This document shows, piece by piece, positions 36,212 through 45,250 of a DNA stretch of 64,000 bases; position 1 is the stretch's first letter; each line of letters opens with the position of its first letter. The notes under the pieces are model-generated. The model searched no databases. It saw nothing but the letters and a program-made list of their open reading frames with translations, and was not told the DNA's origin. This DNA is from Halopiger aswanensis. GTDB taxonomy: Archaea; Halobacteriota; Halobacteria; Halobacteriales; Natrialbaceae. A program made the position numbers and the translations under genes. The DNA lies in the NCBI RefSeq assembly GCF_003610195.1, contig NZ_RAPO01000001.1, positions 62,001 through 126,000 of the forward strand, in the 5' to 3' direction.

Positions 36212-37084
36212 TCAGACGGCAATCAGCGTCACGCCGATCACCGCGAGCACGGCGGCGGCGAGTCGAAGCCGGAAGTGGCGCTCGCCCAGGAGGACGCCGC
36301 CGAGGACGACCGCGACGATCGCCTGCGTGTTGATGACCGGCGAGGCGATGCTAGCGGGCAGGATCGCGAACGCGAGCGTCGTCAGGTGCTCGCCGAGCGC
36401 GACCATCCCGCCCGCGACGGCGAGCTTCGGCAGGTCGCCGCGGATCGCGGTCGGCGGATTGCGAACCGCGATCGGGAGGAGCACGACCGCGACCCCGAAC
36501 AGCAACAGCGGCACCCAGAGCCGCTCGGGGATCGCCAATTCCTGCAGCGATACGCGCTTGCCGAGGTCGCTGACCGCGTAACACATCGCGCTCAGCAGCG
36601 CGAGCTGGGCGGGCCGCGAGGCCGCGGCCTTCCGGAACGGTTCGAAGAAGCCACCGGGATCGTAGTTGGCGACGTAGACGGCGAGCGTCGCGACGACGAC
36701 GCCGCCGACCTCGAGCGGCGTCAGCACCTGCCCGAGCACCACCACCTCGAGGGGCAACACGAACATCGGGACGAGCTTGTTGATCGGGGTGACGTAGGAG
36801 ACGTCGCCCTCCGCGATGGCCCGCAGAAAGAGCACGAACGCGGCGGCGGTCGCGACGATCGTGAGCGCCGTCACACCGGCTTCCGCGGCGCCGAAGCGTC
36901 CAAGCGCCGCCGCTGACCCGTCGACCTGCGTGACGGCGATCGGCAGGTACCACGCGATTCCGAAGGCGTTGATGAGGACGGTCAACGCCGCCGGCGGATA
37001 CTCGTCGAACGACCGCTTCAGCACGTAGATGTAGACGCCCCAGACGAGGGCGGCGACCAGCGCGACTCCGAGTCCGGCATCCAT
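36212..37084 (-). CDS. EamA/DMT-family transporter
   Basis: This 290-residue protein has ten predicted membrane helices in two repeated halves, as in the drug/metabolite transporter superfamily. The first half starts GLGVALVAALVWGVYIYVLKR, the second near LALLSAMCYAVSDLGKRV. The C-terminus HFRLRLAAAVLAVIGVTLIAV is typical. Substrates in this family range from amino acids to sugars, and none is indicated. It lies antisense within the menaquinone locus and looks functionally separate. Confidence 0.88.
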   Translation of the reverse strand: MDAGLGVALVAALVWGVYIYVLKRSFDEYPPAALTVLINAFGIAWYLPIAVTQVDGSAAALGRFGAAEAGVTALTIVATAAAFVLFLRAIAEGDVSYVTPINKLVPMFVLPLEVVVLGQVLTPLEVGGVVVATLAVYVANYDPGGFFEPFRKAAASRPAQLALLSAMCYAVSDLGKRVSLQELAIPERLWVPLLLFGVAVVLLPIAVRNPPTAIRGDLPKLAVAGGMVALGEHLTTLAFAILPASIASPVINTQAIVAVVLGGVLLGERHFRLRLAAAVLAVIGVTLIAV

Positions 37085-37232
37085 ATCGCGACCCCACGAA
37101 AGTCCGCGCCAAGAACGGTTCGATTGCTCGCTCGCGGCGCGGTTCGTCTCCGTCCCGCGGCTCGGTCCGACGCTCGAGTCACTGCGTCGTCGAGGCCGAA
37201 AATGAGATCGCCAGCCGCTCGAGCCGTTGCGT

Positions 37233-37538
37233 TCAGTCGATCTGGGGCGCCTTTTCGTCCGTACGGCCGGGTAACTCGAGTTCGATCTCGAGTTCCGGCT
37301 CGCCCATGCCGTCGAAGTCGAGCTCGAGTTCGACCGGTTCGCCGAAGGCGAAGGGGAGTTCCCACGCCTCGCCGTCGGTAGTGTCGCTGATCGTCAGCTC
37401 GTCGCCGTCACGAAGCTGCTCGCCCAGCGCGATCAGGAACTCGCCCGCCTCGCTGGCGTCGAGCCGGTACTCCTGTTCGAACTCGCGGCCTGCTCGGATG
37501 ACGGTTCGCTCGTCGCTCGCGGAGTCGTCGTCTGCCAT
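37233..37538 (-). CDS. Amphi-Trp domain protein
   Basis: This 101-residue acidic protein contains one amphi-Trp domain: FEQEYRLDASEAGEFLIALGEQLRDGDELTI (in pieces, residues 19-50) followed by DGEAWELPFAFGEPVELELDF with the defining Trp-containing strand. The domain is widespread in haloarchaea and some bacteria; its role is not established. It follows no operon partner. Confidence 0.82.
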   Translation of the reverse strand: MADDDSASDERTVIRAGREFEQEYRLDASEAGEFLIALGEQLRDGDELTISDTTDGEAWELPFAFGEPVELELDFDGMGEPELEIELELPGRTDEKAPQID

Positions 37539-37762
37539 CGGCGGGGGTACGGAATCGACGACTATGTTTCTCGCGGTTGGTCGCGCTCCGCCTGGGCCTG
37601 ACCAGGCGTTTTGGTCGCGGTGACAAGCGCAGGACTCGAGGGTGAATACGGTGGACAGCGTTGCTCGCCGTGCCCCCTCTCGACGAGCGACGCTGCCCGG
37701 TACGTAGCCGTCGGGCCCGATATATTCTCGACATAATAGTTAAAATTCAACCGTACGACTAT

Positions 37763-37768
37763 TATAAA
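37763..37768 (+). promoter_or_regulatory. TATA box of the beta-helix gene
   Basis: ATTATAAAAC at 37761-37770 is the only AT-rich stretch before the ATG at 37799. The spacing of about 33 bp allows a very short leader and argues against the longer upstream reading frame. Confidence 0.55.
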
Positions 37769-37798
37769 ACGCTATCGGCCGCCCCCGGACAGTCCCGG

Positions 37799-39166
37799 AT
37801 GATGTTCGACGATACCGGTACGACGGGCGGATGGCCTGCTGCAAACGGACAGTCGACGCGCCGATCGTTCCTCGGCGGACTCGGCGCGACCGTCGGACTC
37901 GGCGCGCTGACCGGTTCCGGCCGAGCGCAGCCGACCGGCGCTTCTAGCCCGGACGGAACGGTGTACTACGTCGCCCGAATCGGCGATCTCGAGCTTCCGG
38001 GTCGCAAACGAGGATGGAACAGGAGTGAAAACGGAAATGGAAACCACAACGGCGCGAACAACGGTGAACACGCACGCGGTCGACTCACCGACGCCGAGTA
38101 CCTGGTCCTCGAGGGCCAGACGGGAACGATCGCATTTACGACGGACGGCACCGCCGAGGAGGCGTTCCAGTACGCCTTCGACGAACTCTCTGGGTCCGGC
38201 GGCACCGTCGTCGCGAGCGGCGACACCTTCGAGTTCGGCGGCCCGGCCACGGCCGGCGACGGAACCGCGCTGGTCGGCAGCGGCGGAACCCGGTTCGTCG
38301 TCGCCGGTGCCAGCGGGGAGTCGGGCCACGACCTGCTCCGCGTTCGCGGCGACGGCGCGACGGTGGCCAACGTCGAGTTCGACGCCAACGGCACGCAGAC
38401 CGACAACCACGCGATTCAGGCCGACGACTGCGACGGGCTGGTGATCGCGAACAACCGCACGGTCGACGGCTTCCAGATGGCGATTTCGTTCTCGCGGTGC
38501 CGGAACGTGCGGGTCGTCGGCAACGAGGTCCTCGATCCCAACTGGTACGGCATCACCGCTCGGGCCGCCGACGACGAACGGGACCTGCGCCGCTCCGAGA
38601 ACGTGCTCGTCGCGCAGAACTACGTCGCCGGCGTGACCTACAACAACATCGCGACCTACAACGTCAGCAACTTCGCCGTCTCCGGCAACGTCGTCGAGGA
38701 CGGCGGCCACAGCCTCATCGCGTGCTCGCCCGCCCAGCAGGGCGCCATCGTCGGCAACGTCTGTCGCGACCTCGAGGAGTACGCCCCCGATCCGGGCGGC
38801 GAGGCGGGGATCGAGATCGAGTACAAGGAAACCCACGTCCGCGAAGAGATCGCCGGGACGGACCGCGCTCGGTCCTACGACATCACGATTTCGGGGAATC
38901 AGGTCGACAACTGTCCGGTCGGGATCCTCGCCCGAACCGTCCCCGCGGACCCCGAGGACGAATCCACCCGCGAGACGGAACGTCCCCACAGCTTCACCGT
39001 GACGGGAAACTCGATCAACGGCGCTGGCGCCGCCGGAATCCGCATCCGCTCCGGCGCGGCGGGCGTCGTCGCGACGAACACGGTCCGCGACAGCGCGACG
39101 CCGCTCGAGGTCGACGAGACGTACGCGGTCGATATTCAGGAGGGACTGAACGCCACTCGAGCGTGA
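37799..39166 (+). CDS. Tat-exported right-handed beta-helix protein
   Basis: This 455-residue protein has a twin-arginine signal (QSTRRSFLGGLGATVGLGALTG) without a lipobox Cys, so it is probably secreted. A short Asn/Gly-rich linker precedes a parallel beta-helix domain. Repeated rungs are visible: LVIANNRTVDGF, VRVVGNEVLDPNWYGI, VLVAQNYVAGVTYNNI, FAVSGNVVEDGGHS, ITISGNQVDNCPVGI and FTVTGNSINGAGAAGI. This pattern resembles NosD/pectate-lyase-like proteins, which bind or cleave polysaccharides. No catalytic Asp/Arg set was identified, so the substrate is open. The start is set by the TATA box. Confidence 0.85.
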   Translation: MMFDDTGTTGGWPAANGQSTRRSFLGGLGATVGLGALTGSGRAQPTGASSPDGTVYYVARIGDLELPGRKRGWNRSENGNGNHNGANNGEHARGRLTDAEYLVLEGQTGTIAFTTDGTAEEAFQYAFDELSGSGGTVVASGDTFEFGGPATAGDGTALVGSGGTRFVVAGASGESGHDLLRVRGDGATVANVEFDANGTQTDNHAIQADDCDGLVIANNRTVDGFQMAISFSRCRNVRVVGNEVLDPNWYGITARAADDERDLRRSENVLVAQNYVAGVTYNNIATYNVSNFAVSGNVVEDGGHSLIACSPAQQGAIVGNVCRDLEEYAPDPGGEAGIEIEYKETHVREEIAGTDRARSYDITISGNQVDNCPVGILARTVPADPEDESTRETERPHSFTVTGNSINGAGAAGIRIRSGAAGVVATNTVRDSATPLEVDETYAVDIQEGLNATRA

Positions 39167-39269
39167 GTTGACCCGGTCTCGATTACACGGTTTTGATCGG
39201 CGAACTCGGACCACGTCCCCCTCTCGTTTCGATCCGGTACCCCGGGAAACGGCCGAAACGGGCGGGACT

Positions 39270-39320
39270 GAAAGGGGCTGACCCGGTCGACCGACCGTAT
39301 CGACCGGGTCAGGGGCTTTC
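39270..39320. promoter_or_regulatory. Strong hairpin/dyad just before menB
   Basis: A perfect 12-bp inverted repeat, CTGACCCGGTCG (39278-39289) and CGACCGGGTCAG (39301-39312), encloses an 11-nt loop. Outside it a symmetrical GGG/GGG bulge is closed by GAAAG (39270-39274) and CTTTC (39316-39320). It ends 47 bp before the menB ATG, next to the TATA-like CTATTTC. No T-run follows, so an operator or RNA element is more likely than a terminator. Confidence 0.7.
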
Positions 39321-39367
39321 GGCTGGACGCGAATCTATTTCAGCCGTCGCCGACCAACAACGAGCCG

Positions 39368-40258
39368 ATGGTTTCGGAACTGTTCGACCCCGAGCGCTGG
39401 GAGCCCGTCGGGCTCAACGACGACTTTCGCGATATCACGTATCACCGCGCGGTCGACTCCGGCACGGTCCGGATCGCCTTCGATCGCCCGGAGGTGCGCA
39501 ACGCCTTCCGGCCGGGGACGGTCGACGAACTGTACGACGCCTTAGAGCACGCGAAACGCCAGACCGACGTCGGCTGCGTCCTGCTGACCGGCAACGGGCC
39601 GTCGCCGAAGGACGGCGGCTGGGCGTTCTGTTCCGGCGGGGATCAGACGATCCGCGGCGAGGACGGCTACCAGTACGAAGGAGACGAAGAACGAGCGTCC
39701 GAACAAGGACGCCTCCACATCCTCGAGGTTCAGCGGCTGATCCGCCACATTCCGAAGGTCGTCGTCTGCGTCGTTCCGGGCTGGGCCGTCGGCGGCGGTC
39801 ACTCGCTGCACGTCGTCTGCGACCTCACCCTCGCGAGCGAGGAGCACGCCAAGTTTCTCCAGACCGATCCCGACGTGGCCAGCTACGACGCCGGCTTCGG
39901 CTCCGCGTATCTCGCCAAGCAGATCGGCCAGAAGAAAGCGCGCGAGGTGTTCTTCCTCGGGAAGACCTACGACGCCGAGGAGGCCGCCGAGATGGGCATG
40001 GTCAACGAGGTCGTCCCCCACGAGGACCTCGAGGAGACGGCCCTCGAGTGGGGCGAGCGCATCAACTCGAAGAGCCCGACGGCGATGCGGATGCTCAAGT
40101 ACGGGTTCAACATGACCGACGACGGGATGATCGGCCAGCAGGTGTTCGCCGGCGAGGCGACGCGGCTGGGCTACATGACCGACGAGGCAAAGGAAGGCCG
40201 CGACGCGTTCGTCGAGGGCCGCGAGCCCGATTTCGACGACTTCCCGTGGCACTACTGA
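39368..40258 (+). CDS. menB: 1,4-dihydroxy-2-naphthoyl-CoA synthase
   Basis: This 296-residue crotonase-family enzyme closes the naphthalene ring from o-succinylbenzoyl-CoA. Family marks are FCSGGDQTIRGEDGYQY, GWAVGGGHSLHVVCDLTLAS (an oxyanion-hole Gly pair) and TDPDVASYDAGFGSAYLAKQIG, with the MenB-specific Asp in SYDAGFG. The C-terminal REPDFDDFPWHY is typical. It is separated from menD by about 3.3 kb and has its own promoter region with the hairpin. Confidence 0.96.
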   Translation: MVSELFDPERWEPVGLNDDFRDITYHRAVDSGTVRIAFDRPEVRNAFRPGTVDELYDALEHAKRQTDVGCVLLTGNGPSPKDGGWAFCSGGDQTIRGEDGYQYEGDEERASEQGRLHILEVQRLIRHIPKVVVCVVPGWAVGGGHSLHVVCDLTLASEEHAKFLQTDPDVASYDAGFGSAYLAKQIGQKKAREVFFLGKTYDAEEAAEMGMVNEVVPHEDLEETALEWGERINSKSPTAMRMLKYGFNMTDDGMIGQQVFAGEATRLGYMTDEAKEGRDAFVEGREPDFDDFPWHY

Positions 40259-40392
40259 CGGCCGGGTCGATTTTCGAGGAGCGGACGCTCGACGTAGAGG
40301 CTCCGCGAGAACGGTGGGAAACGTACTCGAGCGGAGACGTACGTAGCCGCTGAGAGAAAGCCATTTGGGCTTCACGGCCGGTTGTTCACGTA

Positions 40393-41742
40393 GTGACGCT
40401 TCCCGATCGGTCCTCGCTGCCCCGCCGGGATTACCTCCGTGCATTAGTCGCCGTCGGCGGGACGACGGCGTTGAGCGCCTGCCTCGAGTTCGCCAGCGAC
40501 GGGGCGGACGGCGACCCGGACGTGCCGACCGGAACGGACGACCCCGAGTCGCTCCCGGACCGCCAACACGCGTGGAACGAGGCATTGGGGACGGACGACG
40601 ACGGCAACGTCCAGCCGCCGGAACACCACGTGTTGGTGGCACTGTCGCTCCGGGACGACGTGCTCGAGGACACCGGCGGCGGTGACGGGAACGGAGACGG
40701 CGACCCCATCGACGCAGACGCTCGAGAGACGACTGAATCCGCACTCCGAACGCTCGAGCGAGCCTACGAGTGGAGTAACGACGGCCTCGTCTTCACGCTC
40801 GGCTACACGCCGGCGTACTTCCACCGGTTCGACGCCTCGCTGTCCGACGCGGTCGACCTGCCGGACCCCGAGGCACTGACCGCACAGGAGGCCCCCGAGT
40901 TCGACGACTTCGACGCCGTCCTCCACCTCGCGAGCGACCGTCCCGAGGTCGTCCTCGAGGCCGAAGAGTGGCTGTTCGGTGAGCGCGACCAGCTCAACGG
41001 GCTCGAGATCGAGACCGACCTCACGGGCGTCTTCGAGCGCCTCGAGGAGCGGCGCCGGACCGGTTTCGTCGGCGCAGGGTTGCCGGCCGAGCACACCGAC
41101 GTCCCGGGCGTCCCGGAGTCGGTACCCGAGGAGGCGCCCTTCTTCATGGGCTTTCGGTCGGGCTTCCGGGCCAGCCAGGCGACCGAAGATCGCGTTACGA
41201 TCGAGTCGGGCCCGTTCGCCGGCGGGACGACCCAGCACGTCGAGTCCCTGGAGATCAACCTCGAGCAGTGGTTCCAGCAGGAGAACCACACCCAGCGCGT
41301 CTCGAAGCTGTTCAGCCGCGAACACGCCGAAGAAGGTCTGACTGGCGACGTCGGGGAAGAGCTGACGACGGCGAACGGGCTGACCACCGAGCGGATCGAC
41401 GCCACCGAGGCCGACGCCCGCGAGCACAACGTCGTCGGCCACGCGCAGAAGGCGGCTCGAGCCCGCGAGGACGGCGAACCGCCGCTCCTGCGCCGGGATT
41501 TCAACACCGTCGACGGCGACCGGCCCGGCGTCCACTTCCTCGCGCTCCAGCGGGGCATCGACGACTTCGTCCGGACGCGCGAGGCGATGACGGGCGCCGA
41601 TTTGGACGTGCCGATGGCGAACAACGGCATTCGCCACTACATCTTCGTCGAGCGGCGGGGCAACTACCTGGTGCCGCCGCGGTCGCTGCGCGCTCTGCCG
41701 CCGGCGACTCCCGAGAGTGAGGCTGACAACGACGCCGACTGA
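40393..41742 (+). CDS. Tat-exported DyP-peroxidase-like protein (DUF7405-like)
   Basis: This 449-residue protein has a Tat signal (LPRRDYLRALVAVGGT) and lipobox-like SACLE, so it is probably a surface lipoprotein. The C-terminal half follows the DyP/EfeB plan: FMGFRSG in place of the usual GFxDG, a GGTTQHVESLEINLEQW strand-helix, a His in EHNVVGHAQKAAR that may be the heme ligand, LLRRDFN, and FLALQRGIDDF. The catalytic Asp of GxxDG appears as Ser, so classic peroxidase activity is doubtful. It starts at GTG 40393. With the next gene, a P19-like protein, it recalls iron-uptake systems. Confidence 0.75.
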   Translation: MTLPDRSSLPRRDYLRALVAVGGTTALSACLEFASDGADGDPDVPTGTDDPESLPDRQHAWNEALGTDDDGNVQPPEHHVLVALSLRDDVLEDTGGGDGNGDGDPIDADARETTESALRTLERAYEWSNDGLVFTLGYTPAYFHRFDASLSDAVDLPDPEALTAQEAPEFDDFDAVLHLASDRPEVVLEAEEWLFGERDQLNGLEIETDLTGVFERLEERRRTGFVGAGLPAEHTDVPGVPESVPEEAPFFMGFRSGFRASQATEDRVTIESGPFAGGTTQHVESLEINLEQWFQQENHTQRVSKLFSREHAEEGLTGDVGEELTTANGLTTERIDATEADAREHNVVGHAQKAARAREDGEPPLLRRDFNTVDGDRPGVHFLALQRGIDDFVRTREAMTGADLDVPMANNGIRHYIFVERRGNYLVPPRSLRALPPATPESEADNDAD

Positions 41743-41808
41743 CTCGAGCCGCGGACGCGGACCGGAATCGAACGAAACCAACGCTCACGAGGACACGACG
41801 CGAGACAC

Positions 41809-43116
41809 ATGCAAAACCGAAAGCACGGGTTCGACGCCATCGACCGACGAACGTTCGTCCGCCGAACGGGAGCGGTCACGGGAACGCTCGCGCTCGCCGG
41901 CTGTACGAGTACTGACGACGAGTCCGACGAGAACGAAAGCGATCGGTCGGGCGGTGACGCCGGAAACGAGAGCGAGAACGAGGCCGGAGCCGGCGACGCG
42001 GCGCTCCCCCGACAGATCACCGTCGAGGACCCACCCGAGGCCGTCTATCTGCCGACCCACCGCGAGTCGATGCGGACCCTCGAGCCAGTCGAAGCCGGCG
42101 ACTACGCGGTCGCGGCGATGCTCTCCTACCCCCACCAGTTCTGGGTGATCGCGGGCGACACCGACGACGCGGTCGAACGGACGACGCCCGAGGAGGCCCG
42201 CGGCGTCCACGTGATGTTCGTCGCCTGGGACGCCGAAACGGGAACCGTCCTCCCGGTCGACGAGGGCGTCCAGATCAGGATTCGACAGGACGGCGAACAG
42301 GTCGGTGCGCCGCGCCAGCCCTGGACCATGCTCTCCCAGGAGATGGGCTTTCACTTCGGCGACAACGTCGGACTCCCCGGCGACGGCACCTACACCGTCG
42401 AGGTCACGCTCCCGCCGATTTCGACCCGGAAAACCGGTGCCCTCGAGGGGCGGTTGGACGAGCGCGCGACGGCGACCTTCGAGTTCGACTACGACGACGA
42501 GTTCCGCGAGTCGGTCGTCAGCGGCGTCGAGTACCTCGACGAGGAGCGGTGGGGCGAGCGCGGTGCCCTCGAGCCCATGGAGATGATGGTGACGGGCGAG
42601 CACGACGAAGAGGATGGGATTCCCTACTCCACGCTACCGCCTGTCGACGCCTATCCCGGGACGCTGCTCCTCGAGTCCGATGCCGACGACGAGAACGCTG
42701 GTTCCGACCGCGAGGCCCTCGAGACGACCGACCTTCCCCGCAGCGGTGACGCGGCGTTTCTCGCGACGCTGCTCGAGTCGGACCACCGGCTCGCTGACGA
42801 CGGACAGTACCTCCTCGTCTCGCCGCGGACGCCGTACAACCGCGCGCCGCTGGCGGATATGTCCCTGCGCGCGACGATCGAACGCGACGGGGCGGAACTC
42901 GGCGGTGCGCCGCTCGAGCAGACCCTCGACGGTGAGTACGGCTTGCACTACGGCCTCTCGCTGCCGGCCGTCGACGGCGTCGAGGGCCTCGAGCCCGGCG
43001 ATTCGGTAACGATCGAGATCGAGTCGCCGCCGCAGGTCGCCCGCCATCAGGGGTACGAGACGGCGTTTCTCGAGATGCCGCCGGTCGAGCTGACGGTGCC
43101 GGAATCGGGAGCGTAG
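41809..43116 (+). CDS. P19/Tp34-like iron-associated lipoprotein (DUF7350-like)
   Basis: This 435-residue protein has a Tat motif (IDRRTFVRRTGAV) and lipobox LAGC, then an acidic linker and a beta-sandwich domain of about 170 residues. Segments SYPHQFWVIAGD, ARGVHVMFVAWDAETG and MGFHFGDNVGLPGDGTYTVEV resemble P19/Tp34 high-affinity iron proteins, with His residues placed as possible metal ligands. A second beta domain follows. It lies 66 bp behind the DyP-like gene, so both are probably made together. Iron binding or delivery is inference; no FTR1 permease is in the window. Confidence 0.75.
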   Translation: MQNRKHGFDAIDRRTFVRRTGAVTGTLALAGCTSTDDESDENESDRSGGDAGNESENEAGAGDAALPRQITVEDPPEAVYLPTHRESMRTLEPVEAGDYAVAAMLSYPHQFWVIAGDTDDAVERTTPEEARGVHVMFVAWDAETGTVLPVDEGVQIRIRQDGEQVGAPRQPWTMLSQEMGFHFGDNVGLPGDGTYTVEVTLPPISTRKTGALEGRLDERATATFEFDYDDEFRESVVSGVEYLDEERWGERGALEPMEMMVTGEHDEEDGIPYSTLPPVDAYPGTLLLESDADDENAGSDREALETTDLPRSGDAAFLATLLESDHRLADDGQYLLVSPRTPYNRAPLADMSLRATIERDGAELGGAPLEQTLDGEYGLHYGLSLPAVDGVEGLEPGDSVTIEIESPPQVARHQGYETAFLEMPPVELTVPESGA

Positions 43117-43202
43117 TCCCGGAACGCGAAAGCGGGATCGGGGCCGCAATCGCTCGACTGCAATGCCAACGTTGACACTCTCTCGAGTGGGACACTCGAG
43201 GT

Positions 43203-44141
43203 ATGACCGAGGTGGAGACGTCACGGACGAAGGCGTGGCTGATGGCGGCGCGCCCGCAGACGTTGCCCGCGGCCGCGGCGCCCGTCATCGTCGGTACCGG
43301 ACTCGCGGTCTCCGAGGGCGTATTCGCCCCGGTGCCCGCGCTACTGGCGTTCGTCGGCGCGGCGCTGATCCAGATCGGCACGAACTTCGCGAACGACTAC
43401 TACGACGCGATCAAGGGCGCGGACACGGAGGACCGCGAGGGGTTCACCCGCGTCACGCAGTCGGGACTGATCCCCGCCGAACAGGTCAAACTCGCGACGA
43501 TCGTCACGTTCGCGCTGGCGATCCTCACCGGCACGTATCTCGTCTACGTCGGCGGCGTGCCGATCCTCGTGATCGGCCTCGTCAGCGTCCTCTGCGGCTG
43601 GGCCTACACCGGCGGTCCCTACCCGCTGGGCTACCACGGCCTCGGCGACCCCTTCGTCTTCGTTTTCTTCGGGATCGTTGCCGTGATGGGGACGTTCTAC
43701 GTGCAGGCGGCCGCTGTGGCCCCCGTCGGGCCGCTGCCGACGGCCGTTCCCGAAGGGACGATCACTCTCGAGGCGTTCGTCGCCAGCCTCCCCATCGGCG
43801 CCATTTCGACCTGTATCATCGTCGTGAACAACATCCGGGACAAGGAGACCGACGCCGAGACCGGCAAGCGAACGCTCGCGGTTCGGCTCGGCTACCGGTG
43901 GAGCCGCGTCGAGTACCTGGCGCTGCTCGCGCTGGCCTACCTGACGCCGTTGTGGTTCTGGCTCGAGGGCTTCGGCCTCGGCGCCCTGCTCCCGCTGATC
44001 TCGCTGCCCTACGCCGCGTCGGTGGCGCGGACGGTCCTGACCCGAACTGACGGGGAGGCGCTCAACCCGGCCCTCGAGGGGACCGGGAAGCTGCTCGCCC
44101 TCTACGCGGTACTGTTCGCCGCCGGGCTGGTGGTGCTATGA
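43203..44141 (+). CDS. menA: 1,4-dihydroxy-2-naphthoate polyprenyltransferase
   Basis: This 312-residue UbiA-family membrane enzyme attaches the isoprenoid tail to dihydroxynaphthoate. Both Mg-pyrophosphate motifs are present: NFANDYYDAIKGADTEDR and NNIRDKETDAETGKRTLAVRLG. Eight to nine membrane helices are visible between and around them. Its stop overlaps the menC start (ATGA), so menA-menC-menE form a coupled operon. Confidence 0.95.
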   Translation: MTEVETSRTKAWLMAARPQTLPAAAAPVIVGTGLAVSEGVFAPVPALLAFVGAALIQIGTNFANDYYDAIKGADTEDREGFTRVTQSGLIPAEQVKLATIVTFALAILTGTYLVYVGGVPILVIGLVSVLCGWAYTGGPYPLGYHGLGDPFVFVFFGIVAVMGTFYVQAAAVAPVGPLPTAVPEGTITLEAFVASLPIGAISTCIIVVNNIRDKETDAETGKRTLAVRLGYRWSRVEYLALLALAYLTPLWFWLEGFGLGALLPLISLPYAASVARTVLTRTDGEALNPALEGTGKLLALYAVLFAAGLVVL

Positions 44142-45250
44142 GCGATTCCGATCCGGGTTCGGGTCGCGACCCCGACGACCCTGACGCCGACCCCAACGCC
44201 ACTCTCGAGTTCGAGTTCCGGCCGTTCTCGCTCGACCTCGCCAGCCCGCTCGAGACGTCAAACGAGACGATCGAGACCCGCGAGGGATTCCTCGTCCGAC
44301 TGGCCGACGAAAACGGCGCAGTCGGCTACGGCGAGGCGACCCCGTTGCCGGGCTGGACCGAATCCCGGGACGACTGTCGAGCGGCCCTCGAGCGCGCGCA
44401 GGACGCCTTCAGTACCGGCGGTCCGAACGAGGCGCTCGAGGCGGTCGACCGGCAGGTTGCGGCCCGCCACGCGGTCTCGCTTGCGCTCGCGGACCTGCAG
44501 TCCTCCCGGCACGCGACGCCGCTGTACCGCTACCTCGGCAACGGACCGATGGTGGGACGCGTCCCGGTAAACGCGACCATCGGCGACGGCTCGCCCGCGG
44601 AGACCCGCACGGCGGCGCGCGAAGCGAGCGAGCGGGGCTACGCCTGCTGCAAACTCAAGGTCGGTCTGCGTAGCGTCGAGGCAGACATCGAACGCGTCCG
44701 GGAAGCCCGCGACGCGGTCGGCGACGAGGTCGAACTCCGCGCGGACGCGAACGAAGCCTGGACCTACGAGGAAGCCGAGTCGGCCCTCGAGGCCTTCGCC
44801 GACCTCGGCGTCTCGCTGGTCGAACAGCCGCTTCCCGCGGGCGCACTCGAGGGCCACGCCGACCTCCGCGCCGCGAGCAACGGCGTCGACATCGCGCTCG
44901 ACGAGGGGCTGCTCGAACACGGCGTGGACGCGATCTGCGAGGCCGAGGCTGCCGACGCCGTCGTGCTGAAGCCGATGGCGCTGGGCGGGGTCGACGTCGC
45001 CCGCCGGGTCGCGGCGTGGGTGATGGAGGTCGACATCACGCCGATCGTCACGACGACCATCGACGGCGTCGTCGCCCGAACCGGCGCGGTCCACCTCGCG
45101 GCCGCGATCCCCGACGTGCCGGCCTGCGGGCTCGCCACCGCCGAACTGCTCGCCGAGGATCTCGGCCGCGATCCGGTCCTGCTCGAGAAGGGAGCGGCCG
45201 TCGTGCCGCAGGCGAAGGGTCTGGGCGTCGAGGGGGTGTGGGAGGAGTGA
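44138..45250 (+). CDS. menC: o-Succinylbenzoate synthase
   Basis: This 370-residue enolase-superfamily enzyme dehydrates SHCHC to o-succinylbenzoate. Catalytic elements are KLKVG (general acid/base Lys), metal ligands in RADANEAW, LVEQPL and ALDEGL, and the second Lys in VLKPMALGG. An acidic N-terminal stretch of about 25 residues precedes the capping domain. Dipeptide epimerases share the fold, but the setting between menA and menE decides. It overlaps menE by 4 bp. Confidence 0.94.
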   Translation: MSDSDPGSGRDPDDPDADPNATLEFEFRPFSLDLASPLETSNETIETREGFLVRLADENGAVGYGEATPLPGWTESRDDCRAALERAQDAFSTGGPNEALEAVDRQVAARHAVSLALADLQSSRHATPLYRYLGNGPMVGRVPVNATIGDGSPAETRTAAREASERGYACCKLKVGLRSVEADIERVREARDAVGDEVELRADANEAWTYEEAESALEAFADLGVSLVEQPLPAGALEGHADLRAASNGVDIALDEGLLEHGVDAICEAEAADAVVLKPMALGGVDVARRVAAWVMEVDITPIVTTTIDGVVARTGAVHLAAAIPDVPACGLATAELLAEDLGRDPVLLEKGAAVVPQAKGLGVEGVWEE

